Source of the DNA: Dickeya aquatica
Lineage (GTDB): Bacteria > Pseudomonadota > Gammaproteobacteria > Enterobacterales > Enterobacteriaceae
Reading direction: 5' to 3'
DNA: 64,000 bases
Assembly (NCBI RefSeq): GCF_900095885.1
Contig: NZ_LT615367.1
Span: 4,030,001 to 4,094,000, forward strand
Under the pieces are notes generated by a model that did not search any database, was not told where the DNA came from, and saw only the letters and a list, made by a program, of their open reading frames with translations. Of the stretch, positions 1-23,831 are shown one piece after another. The stretch's first letter is position 1, and every line of letters begins with the position of its first letter. Made by a program: the position numbers and the translations under genes.

Positions 1-387
1 TCCACCGCCAGTGCTGTCGCCGAACAGCAGGATAACGACCAGGCAACCTACGCTGAAAAACTCAGTAAAGAAGAAGCCCGACTCAACTGGCAATTACCCG
101 CAGCACAGCTGGAGCGGTGTATACGTGCATTTAATCCATGGCCCGTCAGTTACTTCGTCGTGGAAGAGCAACCGGTAAAAGTCTGGAAAGCAGAAGTGCT
201 TGATACGACGCAACAGCAACAACCGGGAACCATTGTCCGTGCTGATAAAAGTGGCATCCAGATTGCCACTGCCAATGGCATATTAAATATGCAGATATTG
301 CAGCCATCAGGCAAAAAAGCGATGTCGGCACAGGATTTATTAAACTCTCGACGCGAATGGTTCACACCTGGCAGCATACTGGCTTAA
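1..387 (+). CDS. fmt: Methionyl-tRNA formyltransferase, C-terminal part (partial at window edge)
   Basis: The frame is open from base 1 to a TAA at 385-387 and gives about 128 residues. It transfers a formyl group from 10-formyl-tetrahydrofolate to the amino group of initiator Met-tRNA. What is seen is the C-terminal domain: a linker with [14 protein letters not shown], then [11 protein letters not shown] and a terminal [10 protein letters not shown], all typical of Fmt. The N-terminal catalytic hydrolase-like domain lies outside the window. It is followed 60 bases later by rsmB, the usual def-fmt-rsmB-trkA order of Enterobacterales. Confidence 0.95.
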   Translation, partial: STASAVAEQQDNDQATYAEKLSKEEARLNWQLPAAQLERCIRAFNPWPVSYFVVEEQPVKVWKAEVLDTTQQQQPGTIVRADKSGIQIATANGILNMQILQPSGKKAMSAQDLLNSRREWFTPGSILA

Positions 388-447
388 CACCATGGTACCG
401 ATACTGTCCGGTCGGTACCCCTGTATTCCTCTACCATCCCAAATTCC

Positions 448-1740
448 ATGAAAAGCACCTATAACCTTCGCAGTATCGCCGCTAACACCCTGATTCAGGT
501 TGTTGAACAAGGCCAATCTCTCAGTCACATCCTCCCTGCACTTCAGCGAAATATTAGCGAAAAGGATCGGGCGCTACTTCAGGAGATCTGCTTTGGCGTA
601 TTACGCGTACTGCCAGAGCTGGAGTGGTATCTGCATCAGTTGATGGCAAAACCACTGGCTGGTAAGCAAAAAATTCTTCATTACCTGCTTATGGTTGGCT
701 TGTATCAGCTCACGTATACACGCATTCCTGCCCATGCAGCACTGGCAGAAACGGTCAATGGTGCCGTGGCACTCAAGCGCCCTCAGTTAAAAGGCCTGAT
801 TAATGGCGTTTTGCGTCAGTTTCAGCGTCAGCAAGATGAGTTGCAGTTAAGAGTAAAAAATACGCCAGCCCATTACTCACACCCTGACTGGCTACTGCTC
901 CGCTTGAAAGCGGCCTACCCGGATCAATGGGAACACATCGTTACCGCGAATAATCAGCATCCCCCGATGTGGCTCAGAGTCAACCGGCTACATCATACGC
1001 GCGAAGCTTATCTGGGGTTGCTGCAAGAACAAGGCATTAATGCTCATCCACACGCCTTCTATACCGATGCAGTCAGGCTTGAAACACCGTGTGCCGTTAA
1101 TCAATTACCAGGGTTCGAGCAAGGATGGGTAACAGTACAGGATGCGTCAGCACAGGGATGTATTCACTGGCTTGCTCCTCAAAATGGTGACGATATTCTT
1201 GATCTGTGCGCCGCGCCTGGAGGAAAAACCACGCACATACTCGAAGCGGCTCCACTCGCGCGCGTTGTTGCGGTTGATATTGATGAGCAACGGTTAAAGC
1301 GAGTTCATGAAAATCTACACCGCCTGAAGCAACATGCAGACGTAAAATGTGGCGACGGCAGAACACCATCATTGTGGTGTGGTGACAAATTGTTTGATCG
1401 CATTCTACTGGATGCGCCTTGTTCAGCAACAGGAGTTATTCGCAGACACCCTGATATCAAATGGTTACGCCGTGATAGCGATATCAACGAATTATCTGCC
1501 CTGCAACAGTCAATTCTGGAGGCTATCTGGCCGCATTTAAAAAAAGGCGGTACCCTCGTCTATGCAACCTGTTCCGTCTTACCGGAAGAAAATCAGCAGC
1601 AGATAGCGTCATTTCTGCAACGCCATACCGATGCTTCACTAAGTGATACGGGCAATCTCTCAAAACCAGGGATTCAAAATCTGCCAGCCGCTCTGGATGG
1701 TGATGGTTTCTTTTATGCGAAACTGGTAAAAACCTCATGA
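448..1740 (+). CDS. rsmB: 16S rRNA (cytosine(967)-C5)-methyltransferase RsmB
   Basis: This 430-residue protein methylates C967 of 16S rRNA using S-adenosylmethionine. An N-terminal NusB-like RNA-binding domain (about 1-140) is followed by a Rossmann methyltransferase domain with the SAM motif [10 protein letters not shown], the motif DAPCSATG carrying Cys325 and ATCSV carrying Cys375; these are the two cysteines used by m5C RNA methyltransferases. Length matches the E. coli protein (429). It lies between fmt and trkA and is probably co-transcribed with both; the trkA start follows about 40 bases after its stop. Confidence 0.97.
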   Translation: MKSTYNLRSIAANTLIQVVEQGQSLSHILPALQRNISEKDRALLQEICFGVLRVLPELEWYLHQLMAKPLAGKQKILHYLLMVGLYQLTYTRIPAHAALAETVNGAVALKRPQLKGLINGVLRQFQRQQDELQLRVKNTPAHYSHPDWLLLRLKAAYPDQWEHIVTANNQHPPMWLRVNRLHHTREAYLGLLQEQGINAHPHAFYTDAVRLETPCAVNQLPGFEQGWVTVQDASAQGCIHWLAPQNGDDILDLCAAPGGKTTHILEAAPLARVVAVDIDEQRLKRVHENLHRLKQHADVKCGDGRTPSLWCGDKLFDRILLDAPCSATGVIRRHPDIKWLRRDSDINELSALQQSILEAIWPHLKKGGTLVYATCSVLPEENQQQIASFLQRHTDASLSDTGNLSKPGIQNLPAALDGDGFFYAKLVKTS

Positions 1741-1783
1741 CAGTAAGTCTTCCCCGACAGCAAACAATACGGCAGAGATGACA

Positions 1784-3160
1784 ATGAAGATAATCATTCT
1801 TGGTGCAGGTCAGGTTGGCGGAACGCTGGCGGAAAATCTGTCCGGCGAAAATAATGACATTACGGTTGTCGATACCAACACAACCCGATTACGTCAGCTT
1901 CAGGATAAATTCGATCTGCGCGTCGTCACTGGCTATGCTTCCCATCCACGCGTATTACGCGAAGCGGGGGCTGAAGATGCAGACATGCTTATCGCTGTCA
2001 CTAACGCCGACGAAACTAACATGATTGCCTGTCAGGTTGCTTACACACTGTTTAATACGCCTAACCGCATCGCACGCGTTCGTTCCGCAGAGTATATCCG
2101 CGAGTCAGGGCTGCTCTTTAACACCGAAGCAGTCCCAATCGATCACTTGATTTCACCTGAACAGTTGGTTATCGACAACATCTATAAATTGATTGAGTAT
2201 CCCGGTGCTTTGCAGGTGGTTAATTTCGCACAAGGAAAAGTCAGTATTGCGGCAGTAAACGCTTACTATGGCGGGCCACTTGTGGGAAACGCAATATCCA
2301 CAATGCGCGATCACATGCCTCATATCGAAACCCGGGTTGCTGCTATTTTCCGCCACGATCGTCCTATCCGGCCACAAGGTTCAACCGTGATTGAAGCTGG
2401 AGATGAAGTGTTCTTCATTGCTGCATCGCAACATATTCGTGCGGTAATGAGTGAAATGCAGCGGCTGGAGAAACCCTATAAACGTATCATGATTGTCGGA
2501 GGCGGTAATGTTGGCGCAGGTTTGGCACGCAAATTAGAAAAAGATTACAGCGTCAAACTGATAGAACGGGATGCTCAACGCGCAGCAGAACTGGCCGAAA
2601 GGCTGCAACATACCATTGTCTTCCACGGTGATGCATCTGACCAGGAATTGCTGACTCAGGAACATGTCGAGCAATTTGATGTATTTATTGCGATTACCAA
2701 TGATGATGAAGCCAACATCATGTCGGCTATGCTAGCTAAACGTATGGGAGCCAAAAAAGCCATGGTGCTGATTCAGCGCCGAGCCTATGTTGACCTCGTT
2801 CAGGGAAGCGTCATTGACGTTGCTATTTCACCACAGCAGGCAACGATTTCCGCACTGCTGGGGCATGTACGCAAGGCAGATATTGTCAGTGTATCATCAC
2901 TACGCCGTGGTGTGGCAGAAGCCATCGAGGCTATCGCACATGGCGATGAAGGCACATCCAAAGTTGTTGGCCGCATGGTGGCGGACATTAAGCTGCCGCC
3001 GGGTACGATTATCGGTGCAATTGTACGTGGCGATGATGTGATTATCGCTAACAATAACCTTCAAATTGAACAAGGTGATCACGTGATTATGTTCCTGACC
3101 GATAAGAAATACATTTCTGATGTCGAGCGTTTATTCCAGCCAAGCCCCTTCTTTTTGTAA
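1784..3160 (+). CDS. trkA: Trk potassium uptake regulatory NAD-binding protein TrkA
   Basis: TrkA is the cytoplasmic gating subunit of the Trk K+ uptake system and binds the membrane proteins TrkH or TrkG. The 458 residues contain two tandem RCK units: each begins with a Rossmann GxGxxG nucleotide site ([13 protein letters not shown] near residue 8 and [14 protein letters not shown] near 238) and ends in an RCK-C domain. The ATG at 1784 is preferred over the one at 1778 because it gives the family N-terminus [10 protein letters not shown]. Only a weak ribosome-binding site is visible, which fits translational dependence on rsmB. Confidence 0.97.
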   Translation: MKIIILGAGQVGGTLAENLSGENNDITVVDTNTTRLRQLQDKFDLRVVTGYASHPRVLREAGAEDADMLIAVTNADETNMIACQVAYTLFNTPNRIARVRSAEYIRESGLLFNTEAVPIDHLISPEQLVIDNIYKLIEYPGALQVVNFAQGKVSIAAVNAYYGGPLVGNAISTMRDHMPHIETRVAAIFRHDRPIRPQGSTVIEAGDEVFFIAASQHIRAVMSEMQRLEKPYKRIMIVGGGNVGAGLARKLEKDYSVKLIERDAQRAAELAERLQHTIVFHGDASDQELLTQEHVEQFDVFIAITNDDEANIMSAMLAKRMGAKKAMVLIQRRAYVDLVQGSVIDVAISPQQATISALLGHVRKADIVSVSSLRRGVAEAIEAIAHGDEGTSKVVGRMVADIKLPPGTIIGAIVRGDDVIIANNNLQIEQGDHVIMFLTDKKYISDVERLFQPSPFFL

Positions 3161-3265
3161 TGCCAAAAAACTATCGGGCGTACCTTCACGCCTTATGGGG
3201 CCTGTTATGGTAATTTCTCAGCCACTTGTTAAGCTTAACGAAACAGATATAACGAGGAAATGGCG

Positions 3266-3691
3266 ATGAGTGTAATGAAAGAATTTCGTGAGTTTGCCAT
3301 GCGGGGCAACGTTGTTGACCTGGCCGTGGGCGTTATCATTGGTGCTGCCTTTGGTAAAATAGTATCGTCACTGGTTTCTGACATCATTATGCCACCGTTA
3401 GGATTATTAATTGGCGGTGTCGATTTCAGGCAGTTTCACTGGGTATTACGAGAAGCACACGACAACATTTCAGCTGTCAGCATCAATTACGGTACTTTTA
3501 TTCAGAACATTTTTGATTTTATTATTGTTACTTTTGCCATTTTTATAGCTATTAAATTAATGAATAAACTACGCCGTGCACAACAAGTACAACCTGATAC
3601 CACACCGAAGATCACGACAGAAGAGAAGTTATTAACAGAGATTCGAGATTTGCTCAAACAACAGGCCGAGAGGCAGTCCAGAAATAATTAG
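3266..3691 (+). CDS. mscL: Large-conductance mechanosensitive channel MscL
   Basis: MscL is a pentameric inner-membrane channel that opens under membrane tension and releases solutes during hypo-osmotic shock. The 141 residues show the amphipathic N-terminal helix ([11 protein letters not shown]), TM1 ([21 protein letters not shown]) with the pore-lining glycines, a periplasmic loop, TM2 (about 74-98) and a cytoplasmic helix ending in [12 protein letters not shown]. The ATG at 3266 is chosen because GAGGAA lies seven bases upstream; the ATG at 3260 would be too close to it. Its last 38 bases overlap the convergent arfA gene. Confidence 0.96.
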   Translation: MSVMKEFREFAMRGNVVDLAVGVIIGAAFGKIVSSLVSDIIMPPLGLLIGGVDFRQFHWVLREAHDNISAVSINYGTFIQNIFDFIIVTFAIFIAIKLMNKLRRAQQVQPDTTPKITTEEKLLTEIRDLLKQQAERQSRNN

Positions 3692-3920
3692 TGGCTCCCA
3701 AAGCTAAATCAATATGCCAGAAAGCCAGTGGTAAAAAGATATTCTTACCACTGGCCTCCCAGTTATTACTTCCACGCACATTCTGATATTTGTCTTTCCG
3801 GCGGTAGCTTCCCTTACCTTTAGTATTTTTTTCAACACGCTGGCGGAATAATGGGTCATGAAGTAATGCTTCCAGCGCATTATCGTTTATTTTTCCTTTG
3901 GTGTGACGATATCTCGACAT
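3654..3920 (-). CDS. arfA: Alternative ribosome-rescue factor ArfA
   Basis: ArfA rescues ribosomes stalled on non-stop mRNAs when tmRNA is limiting and recruits release factor RF2. The N-terminal 55 residues are very close to E. coli ArfA ([20 protein letters not shown], then [10 protein letters not shown] and KGKGSY). The frame is 88 codons, longer than the 72 of E. coli, and the tail differs. In E. coli the mRNA is cut at an internal hairpin so the active protein is a truncated form; a matching hairpin is present here at codons 56-66. It is convergent with and overlaps mscL by 38 bases, as in relatives. The zntR gene that usually follows is absent. Confidence 0.93.
   Translation of the reverse strand: MSRYRHTKGKINDNALEALLHDPLFRQRVEKNTKGKGSYRRKDKYQNVRGSNNWEASGKNIFLPLAFWHIDLALGATNYFWTASRPVV
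3724..3755 (-). promoter_or_regulatory. Hairpin inside arfA coding sequence (non-stop mRNA generator)
   Basis: An 11-bp perfect inverted repeat, GCCAGTGGTAA with TTACCACTGGC, separated by ten bases, lies in the 3' part of arfA. In E. coli a hairpin at this place is cleaved by RNase III so that the arfA message lacks a stop codon and its product is made in quantity only when trans-translation fails. The position here (codons 56-66) fits the same control; the function is inferred from that precedent. Confidence 0.75.
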
Positions 3921-3974
3921 ATATTTACCTTATTAGAGAGTGATGGTACTAGCTACATTCGTACAGGTTTAACA

Positions 3975-4361
3975 CTACACTTCACCGCTATCATCAGATT
4001 TATCAATTTTATGTTTAAACGCCCCCTGATACGTACCATTTAAAAAATCCGTGCTTATTCCTGATAGCTGTAAACGTAATTCTAACGATCTCAGTTTTCC
4101 AGATAACTCTATATATTCTTTTGATTCCGGGTCCGTGGCATACAATAGATCAGCCACTTTCAGAGCCTCTTTGCAATCTAATAACTCTGCTGGCATAAAA
4201 CCCGCATTCTTCATTAAATGATATATGCTACGCAGTTCAACGGGCACTGCACTGTTGTCATCCAACTGAAGCGGTTTACCAGCTCCAGGCAAGTGCTCAA
4301 ATTCTCCACGTTTTTGTGACTCAAGGATATGGCGTTCAGCCCATTCATCAATAGGGAACAT
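3975..4361 (-). CDS. yhdN: DUF1992 (DnaJ-homologue subfamily C28-like) protein YhdN
   Basis: A 128-residue protein of the DUF1992 family, recognisable by DEWAERHILESQKRGEFEHL, LPGAGKPL and KNAGFMPAE. Its role is not established. E. coli YhdN has 122 residues and sits in the same place next to rplQ. The ATG at 4361 is taken as start because GAGAG lies just upstream and the family N-terminus begins close to this residue; an in-frame GTG at 4373 is possible. It lies downstream of the alpha-operon terminator on the same strand, so it is expressed separately or by read-through. Confidence 0.85.
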   Translation of the reverse strand: MFPIDEWAERHILESQKRGEFEHLPGAGKPLQLDDNSAVPVELRSIYHLMKNAGFMPAELLDCKEALKVADLLYATDPESKEYIELSGKLRSLELRLQLSGISTDFLNGTYQGAFKHKIDKSDDSGEV

Positions 4362-4435
4362 ATCAGCTCTCACAAAATACCCAGAGATTCATAATAGTCG
4401 GTCAGGAAAGAATAAAACAGAACTAAAATTGAGAC

Positions 4436-4467
4436 GTAAAAAAACCGGGTTTCCCCGGTTTTTTTAC
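4436..4467 (-). terminator. Alpha operon terminator
   Basis: A 14-bp stem (GTAAAAAAACCGGG paired with CCCGGTTTTTTTAC) with a four-base loop lies 12 bases after the rplQ stop. On the minus strand the G+C stem is followed by a run of seven T, the form of an intrinsic terminator. It is nearly symmetric and could act on both strands. Confidence 0.9.
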
Positions 4468-4478
4468 GCTAATACGGA

Positions 4479-4895
<417 letters not shown>

Positions 4896-4911
4896 TTAAC
4901 CTGTGATCTGG

Positions 4912-5901
4912 TTATTCATCGGCAATGCTTGCTGGTGGCCAGTTTTCCAGGCGCATGCCCAGAGACAAACCACGGGAAGCCAGCACGTCTTTAATCTCGG
5001 TAAGAGATTTTTTACCCAGGTTAGGCGTTTTAAGCAGTTCAACCTCGGTACGCTGTACCAGATCACCGATGTAGTGGATAGCTTCTGCCTTAAGACAGTT
5101 AGCAGAGCGGACAGTCAATTCAAGATCGTCAACAGGGCGCAGCAGGATCGGATCGAATTCTGGTTTTTCTTCTTTCACTTCAGGCTGACGTACATCACGT
5201 AAATCAACAAAAGCTTCCAGTTGTTCGGCCAGAATAGTCGCCGCACGGCGGATCGCCTCTTCAGGATCGATCGTACCATTGGTTTCCATCTCGATGACCA
5301 GCTTGTCCAGGTCGGTGCGCTGTTCAACACGCGCTGCTTCAACATTGTAGGCGATACGCTCCACAGGGCTGTAGCAAGCGTCAACTAACAGGCGACCAAT
5401 CGGGCGCTCATCTTCTTCCGTATGAATACGGGCAGACGCCGGCACATAACCACGACCACGCTGAACTTTAATACGCATGCTAATAGATGCGTTCTCATCG
5501 GTCAGATGGCAGATTATATGCTGTGGCTTGACGATTTCGACATCACCATCATGGGTGATGTCGGCTGCAGTCACAGGGCCAATGCCAGATTTATTCAGGG
5601 TAAGAATAACTTCATCTTTGCCTTGAACTCTCACCGCCAGCCCTTTCAGGTTGAGCAGGATTTCCAGGATATCTTCCTGTACGCCTTCTTTGGTGCTGTA
5701 CTCGTGCAGTACACCATCAATCTCAACCTCGGTCACCGCGCAACCAGGCATGGATGAAAGCAGAATACGGCGCAGTGCGTTACCAAGAGTATGGCCGAAG
5801 CCCCGCTCTAACGGCTCAAGGGTCACCTTGGCGTGCGTCGAACTGACTTGCTCGATATCTACCAGGCGCGGTTTTAGAAACTCTGTCACAGAACCCTGCA
5901 T
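4912..5901 (-). CDS. rpoA: DNA-directed RNA polymerase alpha subunit
   Basis: The 329 residues equal the E. coli length. The N-terminal domain (about 1-235) dimerises and nucleates assembly with beta and beta'; it shows [19 protein letters not shown]. After a linker with KEEKPEFDP the C-terminal domain (about 250-329) shows [34 protein letters not shown] and [15 protein letters not shown], which contact UP-element DNA and activators such as CRP, encoded elsewhere in this window. It follows rpsD by 25 bases in the alpha operon. Confidence 0.99.
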
Positions 5902-5926
5902 TGTGTCCTCTCTTTGGTACTAAGCT

Positions 5927-6565
<639 letters not shown>

Positions 6566-6577
6566 CTAAAAGCAGCG

Positions 6578-6970
<393 letters not shown>

Positions 6971-6983
6971 TCAATCACCCCGA

Positions 6984-7340
6984 TTATTTCTTGATCGGTT
7001 TGCGCGGACCCTTACGGGTACGGGCGTTAGTCTTAGTACGCTGACCGCGTACCGGCAGACCACGACGGTGACGCAAACCACGATAAGTACCAAGGTCCAT
7101 CAGACGCTTGATGCTCAGGGTGATTTCACGACGCAGATCACCTTCAACAACGAATTTACCAACTGCATCACGCAGCTGATCAATTTGTTCTTCAGACAGC
7201 TCACTGATCTTAACATCTTCAGCGATTCCCGTTTCAGCACAGATGGCCTTAGAACGGGTTTTGCCGATACCGTAAATCGAAGTTAATGCGATAACGGTAT
7301 GTTTATGATCAGGAATGTTAATGCCTGCTATACGGGCCAC
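6984..7340 (-). CDS. rpsM: 30S ribosomal protein S13
   Basis: A 118-residue S13 ([21 protein letters not shown]-terminal [18 protein letters not shown]) of the 30S head, where it contacts the 50S subunit and the P-site tRNA. The start codon is GTG (7338-7340) with GGAGTGCATA just before it. GTG is also used in E. coli, where this start is the target of S4 translational repression. It is the first gene of the alpha operon. Confidence 0.98.
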   Translation of the reverse strand: MARIAGINIPDHKHTVIALTSIYGIGKTRSKAICAETGIAEDVKISELSEEQIDQLRDAVGKFVVEGDLRREITLSIKRLMDLGTYRGLRHRRGLPVRGQRTKTNARTRKGPRKPIKK

Positions 7341-7440
7341 TATGCACTCCTACAATTTTTATAAAGCAATACCATACTGAAAAGCCCGTTTTCAGGATAC
7401 TCAAATGATATTGCAGTTACATACAAAAGATTGGCTGGCT
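7341..7440 (-). promoter_or_regulatory. Alpha operon 5' leader (probable S4 repressor site)
   Basis: The roughly 100-base leader between the alpha promoter and the rpsM GTG contains the complementary stretches TGAAAACGGGC and GCTTTTCA. In E. coli the corresponding leader folds into a pseudoknot bound by S4, which represses the operon. The position and sequence fit; the fold was not computed. Confidence 0.6.
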
Positions 7441-7469
7441 AATCTAGCCAGCTCAACCCAACTTTGCAA
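7441..7469 (-). promoter_or_regulatory. Alpha operon promoter
   Basis: On the minus strand TTGCAA (7464-7469) and TAGATT (7441-7446) are separated by exactly 17 bases. The sequence is essentially the known E. coli alpha promoter. It lies between rpmJ and rpsM, so the alpha operon can be transcribed apart from the upstream spc operon. Confidence 0.85.
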
Positions 7470-7487
7470 GAAAAATATGTGAGATAA

Positions 7488-7628
<141 letters not shown>

Positions 7629-7638
7629 CTAAACCTAA

Positions 7639-8970
7639 TTAGCGGCTATAGCCTTTCAGGTTTGCCTTCTTCAATGCAGACTCATATTGACTGGACATCA
7701 ATAGCGTTTGCACTTGAGCCATAAAGTCCATGATCACAACAACAACAATTAACAGTGACGTACCACCAAAGTAGAACGGCACTTTCATTGCGTCGCGCAT
7801 GAACTCCGGGATGAGGCAGATAAAAGTAATATACATCGCACCGACCAACGTCAGACGCGTCATTACTTTATCAATATATTTTGCCGTTTGTTCTCCCGGA
7901 CGAATTCCTGGCACGAATGCACCGGACTTCTTCAGGTTATCTGCTGTTTCACGCGGGTTAAATACCAACGCTGTATAGAAGAAACAGAAGAAGATGATTG
8001 CAGATGCATAGAGTAACACATAAAGCGGTTGCCCTGGCTGCAAATACAACGAAATAGTTGTCAGCCAATTCCAACCAGTACCGCCCCCAAACCACGATGC
8101 AATCGTAGCAGGAAACAGTATTATGCTTGAAGCAAAAATGGCCGGAATAACCCCCGCCATATTTACCTTCAAAGGCAGATGTGTACTCTGAGCGGCATAA
8201 ACACGACGCCCTTGTTGACGTTTAGCATAATTAACGACGATACGACGTTGACCACGCTCAATAAATACAACAAAGAAAGTCACTGCGAATACCAGCACCG
8301 CAACCAACAGCAACAGGAGGAAGTGCAGATCGCCTTGCCGCGCTTGCTCGATGGTATGGCCAATGGCCGGCGGCAGTCCCGCAACGATACCAGCAAAAAT
8401 TATGATCGAGATACCGTTACCGATACCTCGTTCAGTAATCTGCTCGCCTAACCACATAAGGAACATTGTTCCTGTGACCAGACTGACAACAGCGGTGAAA
8501 TAAAATGCAAAACCCGGGTTAATAACAAGATCCTGCATTCCAGGCATATTCGGTAAACCAGTAGCAATACCGATTGACTGAAATATACCCAACACCAAAG
8601 TACCGTAACGGGTGTACTGGCTGATTTTACGTCTGCCAGCTTCCCCTTCTTTCTTTATTTCTGCCAGAGCTGGATGAACCACCGTCAACAACTGAATGAT
8701 GATGGACGCCGAAATATACGGCATGATACCCAGAGCAAAAATTGAAGCACGGCTAAGTGCACCACCAGAGAACATATTGAACATTTCAATGATGGTGCCA
8801 CGCTGTTGTTCGAGCAATTTGGCAAGCACAGTGGCATCAATACCAGGAATCGGAATAAAAGAGCCAATACGGAAAACAATTAGCGCACCGATTACAAACA
8901 GCAGTCTGCGCTTCAGCTCGCCAACTCCGCCTTTAGCACTTTGAAAATCTAATCCTGGTTGCTTAGCCAT
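7639..8970 (-). CDS. secY: Preprotein translocase subunit SecY
   Basis: SecY is the channel subunit of the SecYEG translocon in the inner membrane. The 443 residues match the E. coli length and show ten hydrophobic segments, starting after the cytoplasmic stretch [20 protein letters not shown]. Conserved cytoplasmic loop motifs include [19 protein letters not shown] and the C5 loop [20 protein letters not shown]. It is located inside the spc operon between rplO and rpmJ. Confidence 0.99.
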   Translation of the reverse strand: MAKQPGLDFQSAKGGVGELKRRLLFVIGALIVFRIGSFIPIPGIDATVLAKLLEQQRGTIIEMFNMFSGGALSRASIFALGIMPYISASIIIQLLTVVHPALAEIKKEGEAGRRKISQYTRYGTLVLGIFQSIGIATGLPNMPGMQDLVINPGFAFYFTAVVSLVTGTMFLMWLGEQITERGIGNGISIIIFAGIVAGLPPAIGHTIEQARQGDLHFLLLLLVAVLVFAVTFFVVFIERGQRRIVVNYAKRQQGRRVYAAQSTHLPLKVNMAGVIPAIFASSIILFPATIASWFGGGTGWNWLTTISLYLQPGQPLYVLLYASAIIFFCFFYTALVFNPRETADNLKKSGAFVPGIRPGEQTAKYIDKVMTRLTLVGAMYITFICLIPEFMRDAMKVPFYFGGTSLLIVVVVIMDFMAQVQTLLMSSQYESALKKANLKGYSR

Positions 8971-8977
8971 CTGCTAC

Positions 8978-9412
8978 TTATTCCTCAATTTTGCCGCCAG
9001 CAGCCTCGATCGCAGCACGAGCACCTTTGGTGACGCGCAAGCCACGGATCGTTACCGGACGTGCAACTTCGCCAGACAGAATCACTTTCGCGAATTCAAT
9101 CTGAACGCCGATGACGTTAGCAGCTTTAAGCGTATTCAGATCGACAACATCACCTTCAACGCGAGCCAGATCAGACAGACGAACTTCGGCTGTAATCATC
9201 GCTTTGCGAGAAGTGAAGCCGAACTTCGGCAGACGACGGTACAAAGGCATCTGGCCGCCTTCAAAACCACGGCGCACGCCACCGCCAGAACGAGAGTTCT
9301 GACCTTTGACACCACGGCCGCCCGTTTTACCGAGGCCGGAACCGATACCGCGACCTACACGCTTCGCAGCGTGTTTAGCGCCTTCGGCCGGAGACAGAGT
9401 ATTCAAACGCAT
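8978..9412 (-). CDS. rplO: 50S ribosomal protein L15
   Basis: A 144-residue L15 with the glycine-rich N-terminal extension ([20 protein letters not shown]) that threads into 23S rRNA. It is a late-assembly protein of the large subunit. It is seven bases upstream of secY in the spc operon. Confidence 0.99.
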   Translation of the reverse strand: MRLNTLSPAEGAKHAAKRVGRGIGSGLGKTGGRGVKGQNSRSGGGVRRGFEGGQMPLYRRLPKFGFTSRKAMITAEVRLSDLARVEGDVVDLNTLKAANVIGVQIEFAKVILSGEVARPVTIRGLRVTKGARAAIEAAGGKIEE

Positions 9413-9415
9413 CTG

Positions 9416-10111
<696 letters not shown>

Positions 10112-10116
10112 CTACC

Positions 10117-10479
<363 letters not shown>

Positions 10480-11013
10480 TTACTTCTTCTTAGCCTCTTT
10501 GGTACGCACGACTTCATCGGCGTAACGAACACCCTTGCCTTTGTAAGGCTCAGGACTACGGTAGGCGCGCAGATCAGCTGCCACCTGACCGATCAGCTGT
10601 TTATCAGCGCCTTTCAGCACGATTTCAGTCTGAGACGGACATTCAGCAGTAATACCTGCAGGCAGTTCGTGATCGATCGGGTGAGAGAAGCCCAAGGCCA
10701 GATTCACCACATTACCTTTCACGGCTGCACGATAACCAACACCTACCAGCTGCAGCTTTTTGGTGAAGCCTTCGGTAACACCGATAACCATGCTGTTCAG
10801 CAGAGCGCGGGTAGTACCGGCCTGAGCCCAGCCATCAGCAAAACCTTCGCGCGGAGCGAAAGTCAGCACGTTATCAGCCTGTTTAACTTCTACAGCAGCG
10901 TTGACTTTGCGGGTCAGCTCGCCGTTTTTACCCTTGACCGAAATATCCTGACCGTTGAGTTTTACCTCTACGCCGGCAGGAATGACGACGGGTGCTTTTG
11001 CAACACGAGACAT
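10480..11013 (-). CDS. rplF: 50S ribosomal protein L6
   Basis: A 177-residue L6 ([20 protein letters not shown]) with two repeated L6 folds and the C-terminal signature [20 protein letters not shown]. It lies at the base of the L7/L12 stalk near the factor-binding centre. It follows rpsH by 13 bases. Confidence 0.99.
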   Translation of the reverse strand: MSRVAKAPVVIPAGVEVKLNGQDISVKGKNGELTRKVNAAVEVKQADNVLTFAPREGFADGWAQAGTTRALLNSMVIGVTEGFTKKLQLVGVGYRAAVKGNVVNLALGFSHPIDHELPAGITAECPSQTEIVLKGADKQLIGQVAADLRAYRSPEPYKGKGVRYADEVVRTKEAKKK

Positions 11014-11026
11014 TCTTTCCTCCCGA

Positions 11027-11425
<399 letters not shown>

Positions 11426-11452
11426 TTACTCCCGTGATTCAATTGGTGACAA

Positions 11453-13034
<1,582 letters not shown>

Positions 13035-13094
13035 CTAATGTCAACTACTACTTATGGGACCCAGAATCAGGTCGTTAAAAAAGCCCCATAATTG

Positions 13095-13140
13095 AGGGCG
13101 CAGCATTATAACACTGCTCATTCAATATGGGTAGAAAAAA
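13095..13140 (-). promoter_or_regulatory. spc operon promoter
   Basis: In the 170-base gap between rpsQ and rplN the minus strand carries TATAAT (13105-13110) followed by GCTGCGCCCTC, very like the mapped E. coli spc promoter, with TTTTTTCTACCCATAT in the -35 region. The start site would lie shortly before the sequence ATGGGG upstream of rplN. Confidence 0.75.
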
Positions 13141-13168
13141 TAAACGGCTCAACACATTGAGCCGTTTA
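13141..13168 (-). terminator. S10 operon terminator
   Basis: A 12-bp perfect stem TAAACGGCTCAA / TTGAGCCGTTTA with a four-base loop lies 24 bases after the rpsQ stop and is followed on the minus strand by a run of T. It separates the S10 operon from the spc promoter directly downstream. Confidence 0.9.
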
Positions 13169-13192
13169 TCTTATTCGAGAGCGCTTACTGTA

Positions 13193-14048
<856 letters not shown>

Positions 14049-14061
14049 TCAGCGACTCTCC

Positions 14062-15122
<1,061 letters not shown>

Positions 15123-15127
15123 CTACC

Positions 15128-15409
<282 letters not shown>

Positions 15410-15422
15410 TTATCCTCTAAAA

Positions 15423-17818
<2,396 letters not shown>

Positions 17819-17838
17819 TCAATCGCTCAATGACCTGA

Positions 17839-18331
<493 letters not shown>

Positions 18332-18359
18332 ATTATACGTATATTTGTTCAGGAAGCAA
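18332..18359 (-). promoter_or_regulatory. S10 operon promoter
   Basis: The minus strand reads TTGCTT (18354-18359), a 16-base spacer and TATAAT (18332-18337), a near-consensus sigma-70 promoter. It lies between bfr and rpsJ in the expected position. Confidence 0.85.
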
Positions 18360-18399
18360 CCTAAAGATGAAACTCGGGGATTTAATTGAAGCGTGGTGA

Positions 18400-18876
18400 T
18401 TATGCTTCTTCTTTCAGTTGAGTCTGTAGGTAATTCTGGATACCTAATCTGGCAATCAGTTCCAGTTCCGTTTCCAGCCAGTCGATGTGCTCTTCTTCAT
18501 CTGCCAGCACGCTGATCATAAGGTCGCGGCTGACATAATCTCGCACCGAGTCAGCATAAGCGATAGCCTCACGCAAACTCTTTGCTCCTTCGAGCTCTAA
18601 TGCCAGGTCAGAGCGCAGCATTTCCTCTACATCTTCGCCAATATTCAGCTTGCCAAGGTCTTGTAAATTCGGGATACCTTCCAGAAACAAGATCCGCTCG
18701 ATGTAGCGATCAGCATGTTTCATTTCATCAATAGACTCATGGTATTCATGGTCATTAAGGCGCTTAAGCCCCCAGTTCTTAAACATTCGGGCATGCAAAA
18801 AATACTGGTTAATCGCAACCAACTCGTTGCCCAACAGCTTATTCAAATGAGTAATGACGTTTTTATCACCTTTCAT
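18400..18876 (-). CDS. bfr: Bacterioferritin
   Basis: A 158-residue haem-containing ferritin of the 24-subunit type. It stores iron and oxidises Fe(II) at a dinuclear centre. Visible features are the N-terminus [20 protein letters not shown] with a ferroxidase Glu, the haem-ligand Met in [16 protein letters not shown] sequence ([19 protein letters not shown]) and the second EEEHIDWLE motif. The start at 18876 matches the family N-terminus. It lies just downstream of bfd on the same strand. Confidence 0.97.
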   Translation of the reverse strand: MKGDKNVITHLNKLLGNELVAINQYFLHARMFKNWGLKRLNDHEYHESIDEMKHADRYIERILFLEGIPNLQDLGKLNIGEDVEEMLRSDLALELEGAKSLREAIAYADSVRDYVSRDLMISVLADEEEHIDWLETELELIARLGIQNYLQTQLKEEA

Positions 18877-18950
18877 AGCTCGACTCCTCCGCTCCAGTAC
18901 TAAAAAGTGTAGAAGCGCTTCAGGCAGAGTCAAAAAGCTGGCTGGTTTGG

Positions 18951-19145
18951 TTATGCAACTTGGTTTAATTGCGCATTTTTTGTCATTTCATCATCAATAA
19001 TCAGCCGAGCCTGACGCAGGCATTTTCCACATTCCGTGCCAACGGGAATGAACTGCTTTAATTGTTTGAGAGACACCGTGCGATGTTGGCGAACAACCTG
19101 CCGAATGACTTTATCGGAAATTGCATTACACAAGCAGATATACAT
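18951..19145 (-). CDS. bfd: Bacterioferritin-associated ferredoxin
   Basis: A 64-residue [2Fe-2S] protein that binds Bfr and passes electrons to mobilise stored iron. It shows the four cysteines in [11 protein letters not shown] and [11 protein letters not shown]. The ATG at 19145 is taken because the family begins MYxCLC. It is followed by bfr after 74 bases. Confidence 0.95.
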   Translation of the reverse strand: MYICLCNAISDKVIRQVVRQHRTVSLKQLKQFIPVGTECGKCLRQARLIIDDEMTKNAQLNQVA

Positions 19146-19185
19146 ACACGAATCACTCACTTTTTAATCAGCCACCCGTATAGTA

Positions 19186-19204
19186 AATAAGAATGGTTTT
19201 TATT
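19186..19204 (-). promoter_or_regulatory. Possible Fur box upstream of bfd
   Basis: The 19 bases AATAAGAATGGTTTTTATT, about 40 bases before the bfd start, agree with the Fur consensus at 11 of 19 positions by eye. E. coli bfd is Fur-repressed, so a site is expected nearby, but the match is modest. Confidence 0.35.
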
Positions 19205-19227
19205 TCAATTACCAAAAAGACTAATAA

Positions 19228-19251
19228 AAAAGGGTACCGAAGTACCCTTTT
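19228..19251 (-). terminator. str operon terminator after tufA
   Basis: A ten-bp stem AAAAGGGTAC / GTACCCTTTT around a TTCG tetraloop (minus strand) lies 26 bases after the tufA stop and ends in a short T run. It is a typical intrinsic terminator. Confidence 0.88.
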
Positions 19252-19276
19252 CATTTCGTATGTGAGTTATTGCTTA

Positions 19277-20476
<1,200 letters not shown>

Positions 20477-20550
20477 TCAAATGCTCTCCCCTCATGGAGA
20501 GAGCACGGGATCAATGTTTTGTTAAACCCGAGTGATTTACTACGGGTTTA

Positions 20551-22674
<2,124 letters not shown>

Positions 22675-22758
22675 CTATTCCTAGGGCGTTCAAAGTAGTA
22701 AAACCCAAGCGGGTTAGCCTGTTGAGCGCCCGCTGGGTTATTAACGTCTACGCAGGGA

Positions 22759-23244
<486 letters not shown>

Positions 23245-23325
23245 TTAATTCAGGATTGTCCAAAACTCTACGAGTTTAGTTTGACATTAAAGTTAAAACG
23301 TTTGGCCTTACTTAACGGAGAACCA

Positions 23326-23700
<375 letters not shown>

Positions 23701-23781
23701 TCAAAAAGCTCCTGGTTTTTGCTTCGTAAACACGTAATAAATCTCCTCATACCAGACAGAGGCAAAGCATGAGGACGCAGA

Positions 23782-23810
23782 ATTTTAGGACTGGCCGGGT
23801 AAGGAGTCAA
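23782..23810 (-). promoter_or_regulatory. str operon promoter
   Basis: On the minus strand TTGACT (23805-23810) and TAAAAT (23782-23787) are separated by exactly 17 bases, a strong sigma-70 promoter about 80 bases upstream of rpsL, between tusB and rpsL. Confidence 0.88.
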
Positions 23811-23831
23811 GAAATATACAAAAAGGTGAAA

